From: Actinomycetes bacterium
Lineage (GTDB): Bacteria; Actinomycetota; Actinomycetes; Actinomycetales; Cellulomonadaceae
Reading direction: 5' to 3'
Assembly (NCBI GenBank): GCA_023412515.1
Contig: JAEYNO010000158.1
Coordinates: 1-29,691, forward strand
DNA: 29,691 bases
The notes below the pieces were generated by a model. The model saw nothing but the letters and a program-made list of their open reading frames with translations, had not been told where the DNA came from and did not search any database. A program made the translations under genes and the position numbers. Every line of letters starts with the position of its first letter. The first letter of the stretch is position 1. This document shows positions 6,328-13,216 of this stretch, piece after piece.

Positions 6328-7809
6328 TCACGGGGCGCCGGTCTCGGCCTGCGCGTGCCGCGGCAGCAGCCGGGTGACCGGCAGGCAGGCGACGGTGATC
6401 GCCAGGACGACGACCAGCGCCACGGTCAGCGCGCCCACCGCCGAGCCGTCGCCGTCGCCGAGCGCCGCGAAGTACACCGTCGTGACGGCCGCCGAGCCGA
6501 CGCCGTTCGCGAGCTGCTGCACGGCGGAGAGGGAGCCGCTCGCGCTGCCGGCCTCGTCGGGTGCGACGTCCCCGAGGGCGATGTCGTAGATCGTGCCGAA
6601 GCAGGCGCCCAGCCCGAGCCCGATGACGAGCACGGGGCCGACCGTCGCCCACGTGCCGAGAGCGACGCCCTCGACGAGGACGAGGGTGAGGAACCACCCG
6701 ACGCCCACGAGGGTGACCACGAGGCCGACGACCACGAGCGTGCGCCCGAGCCGGGCCATGAGCCCCATGCACGCGAAGGCGGCGATCATGATCCCGAGCG
6801 TGAGCGGCATCAGCGCGACCGACGCCTCGCCCGGCGTGCGGTGCAGCGCCCCCTGCAGGAAGAGCGACAGCACGTACATGAGGCCGCTCGTGGCGGCGAA
6901 GAACACCAGCCCCATCACGAGGCCGGCGGTGAAGCCGCGGTTGGCGAACAGCGACGGGCGCAGCAGCGGGTCGGGCGCGGTGCGCAGTCGCCGCACGAAG
7001 AGGACGAACGCCGCGACGCCGACGGCGAGCGAGACGAGCGAGGCCGGCCCCCAGCCGCTCTCGGGCCCCTCGATCAGCCCGAAGATCGTGCCGAACATCG
7101 CGGCCGCGAGGTACGCCGACCCCCGTGCGTCGATGACGACGTCGGGCCGACCCCCGGCGGCGCCGGGATCGCGCGGCAGCAGCCGGGCCGCGAGGGGGAG
7201 CCCGATGAACCCGAGCGCGATGTTGACGAGGAAGACGGCGCGCCAGCCGACGCCCGCCACGTCCAGGTCGATGAGGAAGCCGGCCAGGATGGGACCGCCG
7301 ACGGCCGCGATGCCGAGCAGCGGCCCGAACAGCCCGAACGCCGTGCGCAGCATCGAGCGGGGGAACGTCCGCGACATGATCGCGATGCCCTGCGGGATGA
7401 GCAGCGCCCCGAACCCGCCCTGCGCGACGCGCGCCGCGACGATCACCCCGGGTGTCGGCGCGAGCCCTGCGACCGCCGAGGCGACCGTGAAGCCGGCCAT
7501 GCCGACCAGGTACAGCCGACGATGGCCGTACCTGTCGCCGAGCCGTCCGCCCACGACGAGCAGGACCCCGAGCGCCAGGGCGTAGGACGCGCCGAGCCAC
7601 TTCACGAGCCCGGTGCCGCCGCCGATGTCCGCGACGATCGCCGGCGCCGCGATGTTCGTGACCGTGGAGTCGATCATGTCCAGCGCGTCGGCCAGCAGGA
7701 CGAGGCCGAGGACGGCCCAGAGGCGAGCCCGGGGCAGGAGCTGCGGCGCGGGCTCGTCGCCCGACGCCGGTGCGGACGAGGCGGGTGACGAGGCAGGGGA
7801 GACGGTCAT
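6328..7809 (-). CDS. MFS multidrug-type exporter, DHA2 (EmrB/QacA) family
   Basis: A proton-driven membrane exporter of 493 aa with about 14 predicted helices, the length and topology of the drug:H+ antiporter-2 family. The first helix carries the DHA2 signature LDMIDSTVTNIAAPAI, and motif A appears as GRLGDRYGHRR between helices 2 and 3. The arginine-containing helix-4 motif reads VIVAARVAQGGFGALLIPQG. The substrate cannot be predicted. ATG 7809 is used because GGAGGT stands about 6 nt upstream; the frame stays open further but enters the regulator promoter. The divergent TetR gene and the dyad between them indicate classic TetR repression relieved by the exporter's substrate. A hairpin terminator follows. 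Confidence 0.93.
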   Translation of the reverse strand: MTVSPASSPASSAPASGDEPAPQLLPRARLWAVLGLVLLADALDMIDSTVTNIAAPAIVADIGGGTGLVKWLGASYALALGVLLVVGGRLGDRYGHRRLYLVGMAGFTVASAVAGLAPTPGVIVAARVAQGGFGALLIPQGIAIMSRTFPRSMLRTAFGLFGPLLGIAAVGGPILAGFLIDLDVAGVGWRAVFLVNIALGFIGLPLAARLLPRDPGAAGGRPDVVIDARGSAYLAAAMFGTIFGLIEGPESGWGPASLVSLAVGVAAFVLFVRRLRTAPDPLLRPSLFANRGFTAGLVMGLVFFAATSGLMYVLSLFLQGALHRTPGEASVALMPLTLGIMIAAFACMGLMARLGRTLVVVGLVVTLVGVGWFLTLVLVEGVALGTWATVGPVLVIGLGLGACFGTIYDIALGDVAPDEAGSASGSLSAVQQLANGVGSAAVTTVYFAALGDGDGSAVGALTVALVVVLAITVACLPVTRLLPRHAQAETGAP

Positions 7810-7853
7810 GGCGGACCTCCGTTCGGCAGTGCTGCGCTCCGACGAGCACCACC

Positions 7854-7891
7854 AAAGCGTACTCCCTCCATCTTCGTAGTCGCTACGCTTT
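7854..7891. promoter_or_regulatory. Candidate TetR operator in divergent exporter/regulator promoter
   Basis: Perfect 8-base inverted repeats AAAGCGTA (7854-7861) and TACGCTTT (7884-7891) are 22 bp apart. Between them is a second dyad, CGTAG-TCG-CTACG (7875-7887), which overlaps the right arm. A TACGCT hexamer inside the left arm on the minus strand could be the exporter -10. One or both dyads are likely bound by the adjacent TetR protein. Confidence 0.6.
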
Positions 7892-7924
7892 CGGCACGTC
7901 GTCGCGATCGCTAGCGTGGGGGCC

Positions 7925-8533
7925 ATGACGACCACGACGCCGCAGCCGGAGACGGGTCGGCGCGAGCGCAAGAAGGCGCAGACCCGCCGATCCCTGGTCG
8001 AGGCGGCCCGCCGGCTCTTCCTCGTGCGCGGCTACGACGACGTCACGGTCGCCGAGATCGCCGCCGAGGCCGACACGGCCGTGACGACGCTCTTCAAGCA
8101 CTTCCCGCACGGCAAGGAAGCTCTCGTGTTCGGCGATCCGGCGGACGAGGAGGAACGCGAACAGTCCCTGACCGGCGCCGTCCGCGGCGCCGGCGGGGTC
8201 ACCGAGGCGCTCGAGGCGCTCCGCACCTTCTTCCGCGGCCGCGGCGTCTTCGAGGAGCACCCGTCGGACGAGCAGCGGCAGCTGCTGGAGCTTATCCTCA
8301 CGACACCACAGCTGCGGCAGTACGCCCGACGGCAGTGGGAGGCCTGCGAGGAGCCGCTCACCGCGGCGCTCGCGGCCGAGGCCGGACACGACCCGGCAGA
8401 CCCGGCGATCCGCGCGCTCGCGCGCTACGTGCTGCAGATCCCGGACCTGGCGTCCGGCACCGACGACCCCAGGGCTGCGCTCGACGCGGTCGTCGACCGA
8501 CTCGCCGCCGGGTGGTCAGCGCCCGCGCGCTGA
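7925..8533 (+). CDS. TetR-family repressor of the MFS exporter
   Basis: A dimeric DNA-binding repressor of 202 aa. The TetR helix-turn-helix spans about residues 17-63: RRSLVEAARRLFLVRGYDDVTVAEIAAEADTAVTTLFKHFPHGKEAL, with the usual recognition helix ending TLFKHF. The C-terminal ligand domain is all-helical and not diagnostic. ATG 7925 follows TAGCGT (7912-7917) by 7 nt, so the mRNA is probably leaderless. The divergent arrangement with the DHA2 exporter strongly suggests that it controls that gene and itself through the dyads at 7854-7891. Its 3' end faces the cupin operon. Confidence 0.92.
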   Translation: MTTTTPQPETGRRERKKAQTRRSLVEAARRLFLVRGYDDVTVAEIAAEADTAVTTLFKHFPHGKEALVFGDPADEEEREQSLTGAVRGAGGVTEALEALRTFFRGRGVFEEHPSDEQRQLLELILTTPQLRQYARRQWEACEEPLTAALAAEAGHDPADPAIRALARYVLQIPDLASGTDDPRAALDAVVDRLAAGWSAPAR

Positions 8534-8610
8534 GCGGTCCCGAGAGCGGTCGGCGCAGCGCGCCGTCGACGCCCGTCCGACGCCGCAATCACCGGCTTCC
8601 GGCAACGCCG

Positions 8611-8624
8611 ATAATGTGCATTAT
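8611..8624. promoter_or_regulatory. AT-rich perfect dyad between convergent genes
   Basis: ATAATG-TG-CATTAT is a perfect dyad in otherwise very GC-rich DNA, between the convergent tetR and cupin genes. It resembles the gntR/PEBP dyad at 10695-10715 (both have an ATNATG...CATNAT core). A regulator-binding site or a vestige of a lost promoter is possible; role unknown. Confidence 0.4.
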
Positions 8625-8683
8625 GTCATCTCGTCGCCCAGGACTCACGGGTCGGATCGCGTCGCTCCTGGCCCGACGTCGGA

Positions 8684-9142
8684 TCAGCGGCCACGCCCCC
8701 TGTCGAGCGCAGGCACGCATGCCGACGCCGATCCGTCGAGGGCGACGATCATCACGACCAGCGGTTCGTCCCCGATGACTCCTGAGTCGTGCCCGATCCG
8801 CCCCTCTGCGTCGGGCCGTGCGTCGAGGTCGTCGCCGAGGTGGATGTCGCCGGGACCCATCTCGGTGCGCGTCCCGTCCTGCGTCTCGACCCACCAGCGC
8901 CCGGAGATCGGGATGACCCACTGCCGCGAGGGATTGCGGTGCCAGCCGCCCCTCCAGCCCGGCGGCAGGACCCAGACCGCACGGCTGCGGGTGTCCGCCA
9001 CCGGGTCGGTGGCCCACACCGGCGGGATGTCGGAGCCGACCTGCTGCATGGTCAACCCTTGGACGGTGCACCTGTGGGTGCAGGTCAGGCCGTCCGGTCC
9101 GGTCAGCACGTGCAACAGCGTGATGTCGGGCGAGCTGGTCAC
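8684..9142 (-). CDS. Cupin-domain protein
   Basis: A 152-aa small cupin. The conserved barrel core is at about residues 60-105: PGWRGGWHRNPSRQWVIPISGRWWV, then TEMGPGDIHLGDD, ending with PLVVMIVALDG. The first cupin motif keeps one histidine (WHR) but has RQW where metal-binding cupins place their second ligands, a variation seen in a common non-enzymatic or uncharacterised branch. It could be a small catabolic enzyme (isomerase or lyase) or a ligand-binding accessory; I cannot choose. GTG 9142 overlaps the TGA of the upstream FAH-family gene (GTGA), with AGGAG about 8 nt upstream, so the two are translationally coupled in the gntR operon. Confidence 0.8.
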   Translation of the reverse strand: MTSSPDITLLHVLTGPDGLTCTHRCTVQGLTMQQVGSDIPPVWATDPVADTRSRAVWVLPPGWRGGWHRNPSRQWVIPISGRWWVETQDGTRTEMGPGDIHLGDDLDARPDAEGRIGHDSGVIGDEPLVVMIVALDGSASACVPALDRGRGR

Positions 9143-9990
9143 GCGGGGCTCCTGAAGTTCTGGCGCAGGGTCCCGATCCCCGTGATCGTGCTGGTGAGGG
9201 TGTGACCGGGCTGGAGGTAGCGCGGCGGCTTCATGCCCATCCCGACCCCAGCGGGCGTCCCCGTCAAGATCACGTCCCCGGGAAGGAGGGTGACGACGGC
9301 CGACAGGCCCGCGATCAGGTCGGGGACGGGGACGATGAGGTCCTGGGTCGTGCCCTGCTGGACGACTTCGCCGTCGACCAGCGCCCGGAGCGTGAGGTCG
9401 TCCGGGTCGGTGAACTCGTCAGGCGTCACCAAGTGCGGCCCCAGGGGCAGGAAGCCGGGATACGACTTGCCGAGGCTGAACTGCGGTGCCGGGCCGGACA
9501 TCTGCAGACGTCGCTCGGACAGGTCCTGCGCGACGGTGAGCCCTGCGACGACCGACCAGGCGTCACCCGCAGCGATCGCTCGCGACTCTCGCCCGATGAC
9601 GACGGCGAGCTCGACCTCCCAGTCGACGTCACCGCCCGGGTGGACGACCTCTGTCACCGGTCCGGAGATCGCCGAGCGGAACTTGGTGAACACCGGCGGG
9701 AGCCCGTCCGGGACGGAGAACCCCGCCTCGGTGGCGTGCGAGCGGTAGTTCAGGCCGACAGCCAGGATCTGCGCGGGGCGCGGCGTCGGCGCACCGAGCC
9801 GCCGGTCGTCCAGCTCGACCGTGGGCGCCTGGTCGACGTCCGCGTCCCGGGCCCACGCCCGGAACTCGTCCCAGCGCGGGTAGATCTCCTGCGGGTCGGC
9901 GGAGAATCGCCCGGCGCTGAGCTGCTCGACGTCCACTCCCCCGCGGTCGGTGACGATCACGAGGCGGTCGTCGTACGTGGCGGTGCGCAT
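9139..9990 (-). CDS. Fumarylacetoacetate hydrolase-family enzyme
   Basis: A 283-aa Mg2+/Mn2+-dependent hydrolase or hydratase of 2-oxo/enol acids. The N-terminal 60 residues are the variable FAH cap. The catalytic domain begins at ILAVGLNYRSHATEAG (75-90), continues with the metal ligands E125 and E127 (DWEVELAVVIG) and D156 (TVAQDLSERR), and ends with LLPGDVILTGTPAGVGMG and GIGTLRQNF, standard FAH-family motifs. Substrates in this family include acylpyruvates, 2-keto-4-pentenoate derivatives and oxaloacetate; the one here is unknown. ATG 9990 shares a base with the stop of gntR (TGATG), and the stop overlaps the cupin start. It is therefore the middle gene of a three-gene operon for breakdown of an organic acid. 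Confidence 0.9.
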   Translation of the reverse strand: MRTATYDDRLVIVTDRGGVDVEQLSAGRFSADPQEIYPRWDEFRAWARDADVDQAPTVELDDRRLGAPTPRPAQILAVGLNYRSHATEAGFSVPDGLPPVFTKFRSAISGPVTEVVHPGGDVDWEVELAVVIGRESRAIAAGDAWSVVAGLTVAQDLSERRLQMSGPAPQFSLGKSYPGFLPLGPHLVTPDEFTDPDDLTLRALVDGEVVQQGTTQDLIVPVPDLIAGLSAVVTLLPGDVILTGTPAGVGMGMKPPRYLQPGHTLTSTITGIGTLRQNFRSPA

Positions 9991-10670
9991 CAGCCGGCCT
10001 CCTTGCCGGCGCGCTCGGCCTGCAGCACCTCGACCGTCAGGCCGAGGTGGGCGCGCAGGATGTCCACCGCCGCGTCGGCGTCGCGGGCGAGGGCCGCGGC
10101 CTCGAGCGCTGCGTGCTCGCCGGCCACGTCACGCCGCGGCGTCGCCGCCACCGACCAGCGCCGGGCCAGCTCGCTCGCGGTCCACAACCGGTCGAACGAC
10201 TCCAGCAGGACCGGATTCCCGCACCCCTCGAGGAGGCTGCGGTGGAAGACGCGGTGCGCGTCCGACCATGCGTCACTGGCGTGGTGTCCGTCGTCGTACA
10301 TCGGCGTTCCGGCCAGCACGTGGTGGGACGAGCGGACACGAGCCTCCCAGGCCAGGTCACCGCGGGCCAGCGCCAGGGCCAAGGTGCTGGACTCGATGGC
10401 CGCCCGCGCCTCGGCGATCTGCTGCCACCGGTCGGCGCTGACAGCCGGGACGGCGAACCCCTTGTTCTGCAACCGGGTCGCGAGCCCTTCGCCGACCAGC
10501 CGGAGCAGCGACTCCCGCACCACTGCGAGGCTCACACCGAACGACGTCGCGAGGTGCTGCGGCTTCAGCGGATCTTCGGGCGCGAAGTCTCCGTGGAGGA
10601 TCGCCGCCCGCAGCCGGGCATACACGTCGGCCGACCGGGAGGACCCGGTCGGCTCCTGAGATGAGGTCAT
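9990..10670 (-). CDS. GntR-family (FadR/FCD-type) regulator
   Basis: A 226-aa transcription factor. The N-terminal winged helix (about residues 13-75) reads ADVYARLRAAILHGDFAPEDPLKPQHLATSFGVSLAVVRESLLRLVGEGLATRLQNKGFAV, which is the GntR pattern. The helical FCD domain follows, with the metal/ligand segment DAHRVFHRSLLEGCGNP and the later GEHAALEAAALARDADAAVDILRAHL. FCD regulators usually sense a small organic acid, often the substrate of the operon. ATG 10670 has TATGAT 6 nt upstream (leaderless). It heads the operon with the FAH-family enzyme and the cupin and is divergent from the two PEBP genes. The dyad at 10695-10715 is its likely operator, so autoregulation is expected. Confidence 0.92.
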   Translation of the reverse strand: MTSSQEPTGSSRSADVYARLRAAILHGDFAPEDPLKPQHLATSFGVSLAVVRESLLRLVGEGLATRLQNKGFAVPAVSADRWQQIAEARAAIESSTLALALARGDLAWEARVRSSHHVLAGTPMYDDGHHASDAWSDAHRVFHRSLLEGCGNPVLLESFDRLWTASELARRWSVAATPRRDVAGEHAALEAAALARDADAAVDILRAHLGLTVEVLQAERAGKEAG

Positions 10671-10676
10671 GACGTC

Positions 10677-10682
10677 ATCATA
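10677..10682 (-). promoter_or_regulatory. -10 element of the gntR operon
   Basis: On the minus strand TATGAT lies 6 nt before the gntR ATG, near-consensus and at the leaderless distance. The dyad at 10695-10715 falls in its -20 to -40 region, a position suited to repression. Confidence 0.6.
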
Positions 10683-10694
10683 GCGACAAAGAAT

Positions 10695-10715
10695 CGATTA
10701 TGTGTACCATGATCG
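10695..10715. promoter_or_regulatory. Candidate GntR operator shared by divergent operons
   Basis: A 21-bp imperfect dyad: CGATTATG (10695-10702), centre TGTAC, CATGATCG (10708-10715); the arms match at 7 of 8 positions. The centre carries TACCA, a half-site element of FadR-type GntR operators. It is in the only intergenic space between gntR and the first PEBP gene. Confidence 0.6.
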
Positions 10716-10756
10716 AGCGAGGGGCTGATCGGCCCTTCCCGATCGAGAGGACTCCC

Positions 10757-11293
10757 ATGTCTGGCAACAACCCGTTCGCCCGCCTGCCGGAAGCCGCCAC
10801 CTTCACCGTGACCAGCACGACCGTCACCGACGGAGCAGCGCTGGCGACCCCGCAGTACTCCGGTGTCTTCGGCGTCCCCGGCGGGCAGGACGTCTCCCCG
10901 CAGCTGTCGTGGTCGGGTGCTCCCGAGGGCACGAAGAGCTACGCCGTGACGGTGTACGACCCCGACGCGCCGACCGGATCCGGCTTCTGGCACTGGGCCG
11001 TCGCGAACATCCCCGCGACCACCACCGAGCTGCCCGAGGGTGCCGGCACCCCCGACGGGCAGGCGCTGCCCGCCGGCGCACTCCAGCTGCCGAACGACGC
11101 ACGCGCCGCCCAGTACATCGGCGCCGCCCCGCCGGCCGGCCACGGCGAGCACCGCTACTTCATCACCGTGCACGCCCTGGACGTCGAGGACATCGGCGTG
11201 GACTCCGCATCCACGCCGGCGTTCCTCGGGTTCTCCATGGCGTCGCACATCCTCGGCCGCGCGACGATGGTCGTGACCGGCGAGCTCGCCTGA
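10757..11293 (+). CDS. PEBP/YbhB-YbcL family protein, cytoplasmic
   Basis: A 178-aa phosphatidylethanolamine-binding-protein fold (Raf-kinase-inhibitor-like). The YbhB/YbcL core is complete: the segment GQDVSPQLSWSG (44-54), YAVTVYDPDAPTGSGFWHW (62-80) with the ligand-pocket DPDAP and the HW pair, then QYIGAAPPAGHGEHRYF (119-135). No signal peptide is present, so the protein is probably cytosolic. The role of bacterial members is poorly known; proposals include binding anionic small ligands or protease inhibition. ATG 10757 has GAGAGGA about 6 nt upstream. Its stop shares a base with the start of the next gene, a paralogue (TGATG). It is divergent from gntR across one dyad. Confidence 0.9.
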   Translation: MSGNNPFARLPEAATFTVTSTTVTDGAALATPQYSGVFGVPGGQDVSPQLSWSGAPEGTKSYAVTVYDPDAPTGSGFWHWAVANIPATTTELPEGAGTPDGQALPAGALQLPNDARAAQYIGAAPPAGHGEHRYFITVHALDVEDIGVDSASTPAFLGFSMASHILGRATMVVTGELA

Positions 11294-11955
11294 TGCGCCG
11301 TACCACGGCAGGCGCTGTGCTCGCCGTCGGCATCGGGATCACCCTGGCCGCGTGCTCCTCCTCCACCGAGGCGAGGGCGGAGCAGAGCCCGTCGACCTCG
11401 GCCGCGGCGGCCTCGACCGCCCGGCCGCGGATCGACCCGTTCGTCGGCATGGAGGAGGTGCCCTCGTTCACGCTGACGAGTGAGGACGTCGCCGACGGCG
11501 CGGAGATCCCGGCCGAGCAGCGGTCGGGCATCTTCGGCGTCCCCGACGGGCAGGACGTCTCGCCGGAGCTGTCGTGGTCCGGCTTCCCCGAGGGCACCCA
11601 GTCCTTCGTCGTCACCGTCTTCGACGGCGACGCGGTGACCGGTTCGGGCTTCTGGCACTGGGCGGTGAAGGACATCCCGGCGTCGACGACCTCGCTGCCC
11701 TCGGGTGCCGGGTCGGCGGGTGGAAGCGACCTGCCCGCCGGTGCCGTCGAGCTGCCCGGCGACGCCGGGGCCGGCCAGTACATCGGCGCCGCCCCGCCGC
11801 AGGGCGACGTCCCGCACCACTACTTCGTCACGGTGTGGGCGCTGGACATCCCCTCGGTCGACGTGCCGGACGACGCGTCCGTCGCGCTGCTGAGCAACGC
11901 GATCCAGCCGCACGTCCTGGCCCGCGCCACGATGGTGCCTGTCGCACAGGGGTGA
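11293..11955 (+). CDS. PEBP/YbhB-family lipoprotein
   Basis: A paralogue of the preceding gene, 220 aa, with an added export signal: MRRTTAGAVLAVGIGITLAAC is cut short by the lipobox LAAC, so C21 should be lipidated and the protein anchored outside the membrane. A Ser/Ala/Thr-rich linker (about 22-46) precedes the PEBP domain. The same landmarks occur in order: GIFGVPDGQDVSPELSWSG, FVVTVFDGDAVTGSGFWHW and QYIGAAPPQGDVPHHYF. DPDAP of the first copy is changed to DGDAV here, so the ligand pocket differs. The ATG overlaps the upstream stop (TGATG), implying coupled translation. Maturation would need Lgt/LspA and, in this organism, the Lnt encoded at 1468-3036. Confidence 0.9.
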   Translation: MRRTTAGAVLAVGIGITLAACSSSTEARAEQSPSTSAAAASTARPRIDPFVGMEEVPSFTLTSEDVADGAEIPAEQRSGIFGVPDGQDVSPELSWSGFPEGTQSFVVTVFDGDAVTGSGFWHWAVKDIPASTTSLPSGAGSAGGSDLPAGAVELPGDAGAGQYIGAAPPQGDVPHHYFVTVWALDIPSVDVPDDASVALLSNAIQPHVLARATMVPVAQG

Positions 11956-11963
11956 CTGGGCTA

Positions 11964-11998
11964 GCTGCCGCGGGTCCGCCGAACGGGCTCGCGGCAGC
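11964..11998 (+). terminator. Hairpin after the PEBP lipoprotein gene
   Basis: GCTGCCGCG (11964-11972) pairs with CGCGGCAGC (11990-11998), a 9-bp stem with a 17-nt loop, starting 9 nt after the stop. Confidence 0.65.
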
Positions 11999-12237
11999 CG
12001 GCCGGGAGGATCGACAGGGCGCGCTCCGTCACCCGTGGCGCGAAGGGCTGCGCGGCATCTCCGCGCCGGGGGTGTCCGGTCGACCGGCGTACCCGACCCC
12101 TGGGCGCCCGAACGCGCGCCGGCGGTCCCTGCGCATCCGGCAGGCACGCCGCGCCGTCGACCCCCGACGTCGACCGACGCACGCAGGCACGACGTGACAC
12201 CTGTAGCACACGCTCGGCCGTGGCCCGGGTTCGATCG
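11999..12237. other. Intergenic space between convergent PEBP and SDR genes
   Basis: I see no credible reading frame, no tRNA and no mobile-element end. Open frames here are shadows or tail extensions without ribosome-binding sites. The run GGTTCGATC near 12230 looks like a tRNA T-loop but has no matching stem. Confidence 0.5.
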
Positions 12238-13155
12238 TCACGCCATCTCGATCTGCCGAGGAAAGGTGACGGAGGTCAACCCCTCCGAGACGTCCCACAG
12301 GCGACGGGCGACCACAGGGTCGCTCGCCGCTGCCGACCGCCCGACCAAGGCGGGCGCACCGCGCATCTCCAGCCTGCCGCCGGGACCGACGTAGCTGCCC
12401 CCTGGAAGATCCTGGACGGCTGCGTACAGCGGGTGGAGCGCGCCGGCCTCCCCGTCCTGCGCGATCAGCCTGTTCCCGATGCGGGTGAGAGAACGGCGCA
12501 CCACGTTCGCGTCGTTGGCCTGGAGGTTGGTCGCCGCCCAACCCGGATGCGCGGCCAGGGCCCGCACGCGCGACCCGGCGTCGGCGAGCCGACGCTGCAG
12601 CTCCAGGGTGAAGAGCAGGACCGCGAGCTTGGACTGGCTGTACGCCGTGAGCGGGTCGTACTCGCCGACCAGGGCGAGGTTCTCGAAGTGGATGCGCGGA
12701 GTGCCTGGGGACTTGTGCGCGCCGGAAGAGAGCGACACGACGCGATCGGTGATGTGCGGCAGCAGCAGGTTCGTCAGCGCGAAGTGCCCGAGGTGGTTGG
12801 TGCCGAACTGCGTCTCGAAGCCGTCCTTGGTACGACCCTCGGGGACGTTCATCACGCCGGCGTTGTTGATCAGGACGTCGAGGCGCCCGTCCCACCCCGC
12901 GGCGAACGCCCGGACCGATGCCAGGTCCGCGAGGTCCAGCCGGCGGACCTCGACGCTGCCGCCCACCTGTGCCGCGGCGTCTGCACCGCGCGTGACGTCC
13001 CGCACGGCGAGGACGACGTGGGCCCCCGCTGCCGCCAGGGCCCGAGCGGTGACGAGGCCGAGGCCACTGTTCGCGCCGGTGACGACCGCGATGCGTCCGG
13101 TCTGGTCGGGAATGTCGGCCACGCCCCACGGCTGCGGCATCGAGTGTCGTGTCAT
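12238..13155 (-). CDS. Short-chain dehydrogenase/reductase
   Basis: A 305-aa classical SDR of the retinol-dehydrogenase/WW-oxidoreductase-like branch. The cofactor motif TGANSGLG is at 26-33, the charged residue after strand 2 is in AVRD, NNAGV is at 97-101, the catalytic serine is in SLSSGAHK (141-148), and the catalytic YxxxK is Y172/K176 (AYSQSK). HPGWAATNLQ follows. It is an NAD(P)H oxidoreductase with unknown substrate, cytosolic. ATG 13155 is chosen because TACATT lies 6 nt upstream with TTGCAC 17 nt further, a convincing leaderless promoter; ATG 13140 is a less likely alternative. It is divergent from a TetR gene, its probable regulator. Confidence 0.92.
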   Translation of the reverse strand: MTRHSMPQPWGVADIPDQTGRIAVVTGANSGLGLVTARALAAAGAHVVLAVRDVTRGADAAAQVGGSVEVRRLDLADLASVRAFAAGWDGRLDVLINNAGVMNVPEGRTKDGFETQFGTNHLGHFALTNLLLPHITDRVVSLSSGAHKSPGTPRIHFENLALVGEYDPLTAYSQSKLAVLLFTLELQRRLADAGSRVRALAAHPGWAATNLQANDANVVRRSLTRIGNRLIAQDGEAGALHPLYAAVQDLPGGSYVGPGGRLEMRGAPALVGRSAAASDPVVARRLWDVSEGLTSVTFPRQIEMA

Positions 13156-13161
13156 GCGCTC

Positions 13162-13190
13162 AATGTATGCAGTGATCACAATGTGTGCAA
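13162..13190 (-). promoter_or_regulatory. SDR promoter with operator-like dyad
   Basis: On the minus strand TTGCAC (13190-13185), 17 nt, TACATT (13167-13162), then 6 nt to the ATG. The palindrome GTGATCAC (13172-13179) lies in the spacer, flanked by near-direct repeats TGTATGCA and TGTGTGCA, so it is well placed for repression by the divergent TetR protein. Confidence 0.65.
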
Positions 13191-13216
13191 CACCTACATC
13201 GCACTAGGCTGAGCGC

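Noticed and set aside
8623..8778. 51-codon frame starting inside the AT-rich dyad
   Set aside because: It is antisense to the cupin gene, arginine-rich and without a ribosome-binding site.
12225..12245. GGTTCGATC resembling a tRNA T-loop
   Set aside because: The flanking bases do not form the 5-bp T-stem and no acceptor or anticodon arm can be drawn.
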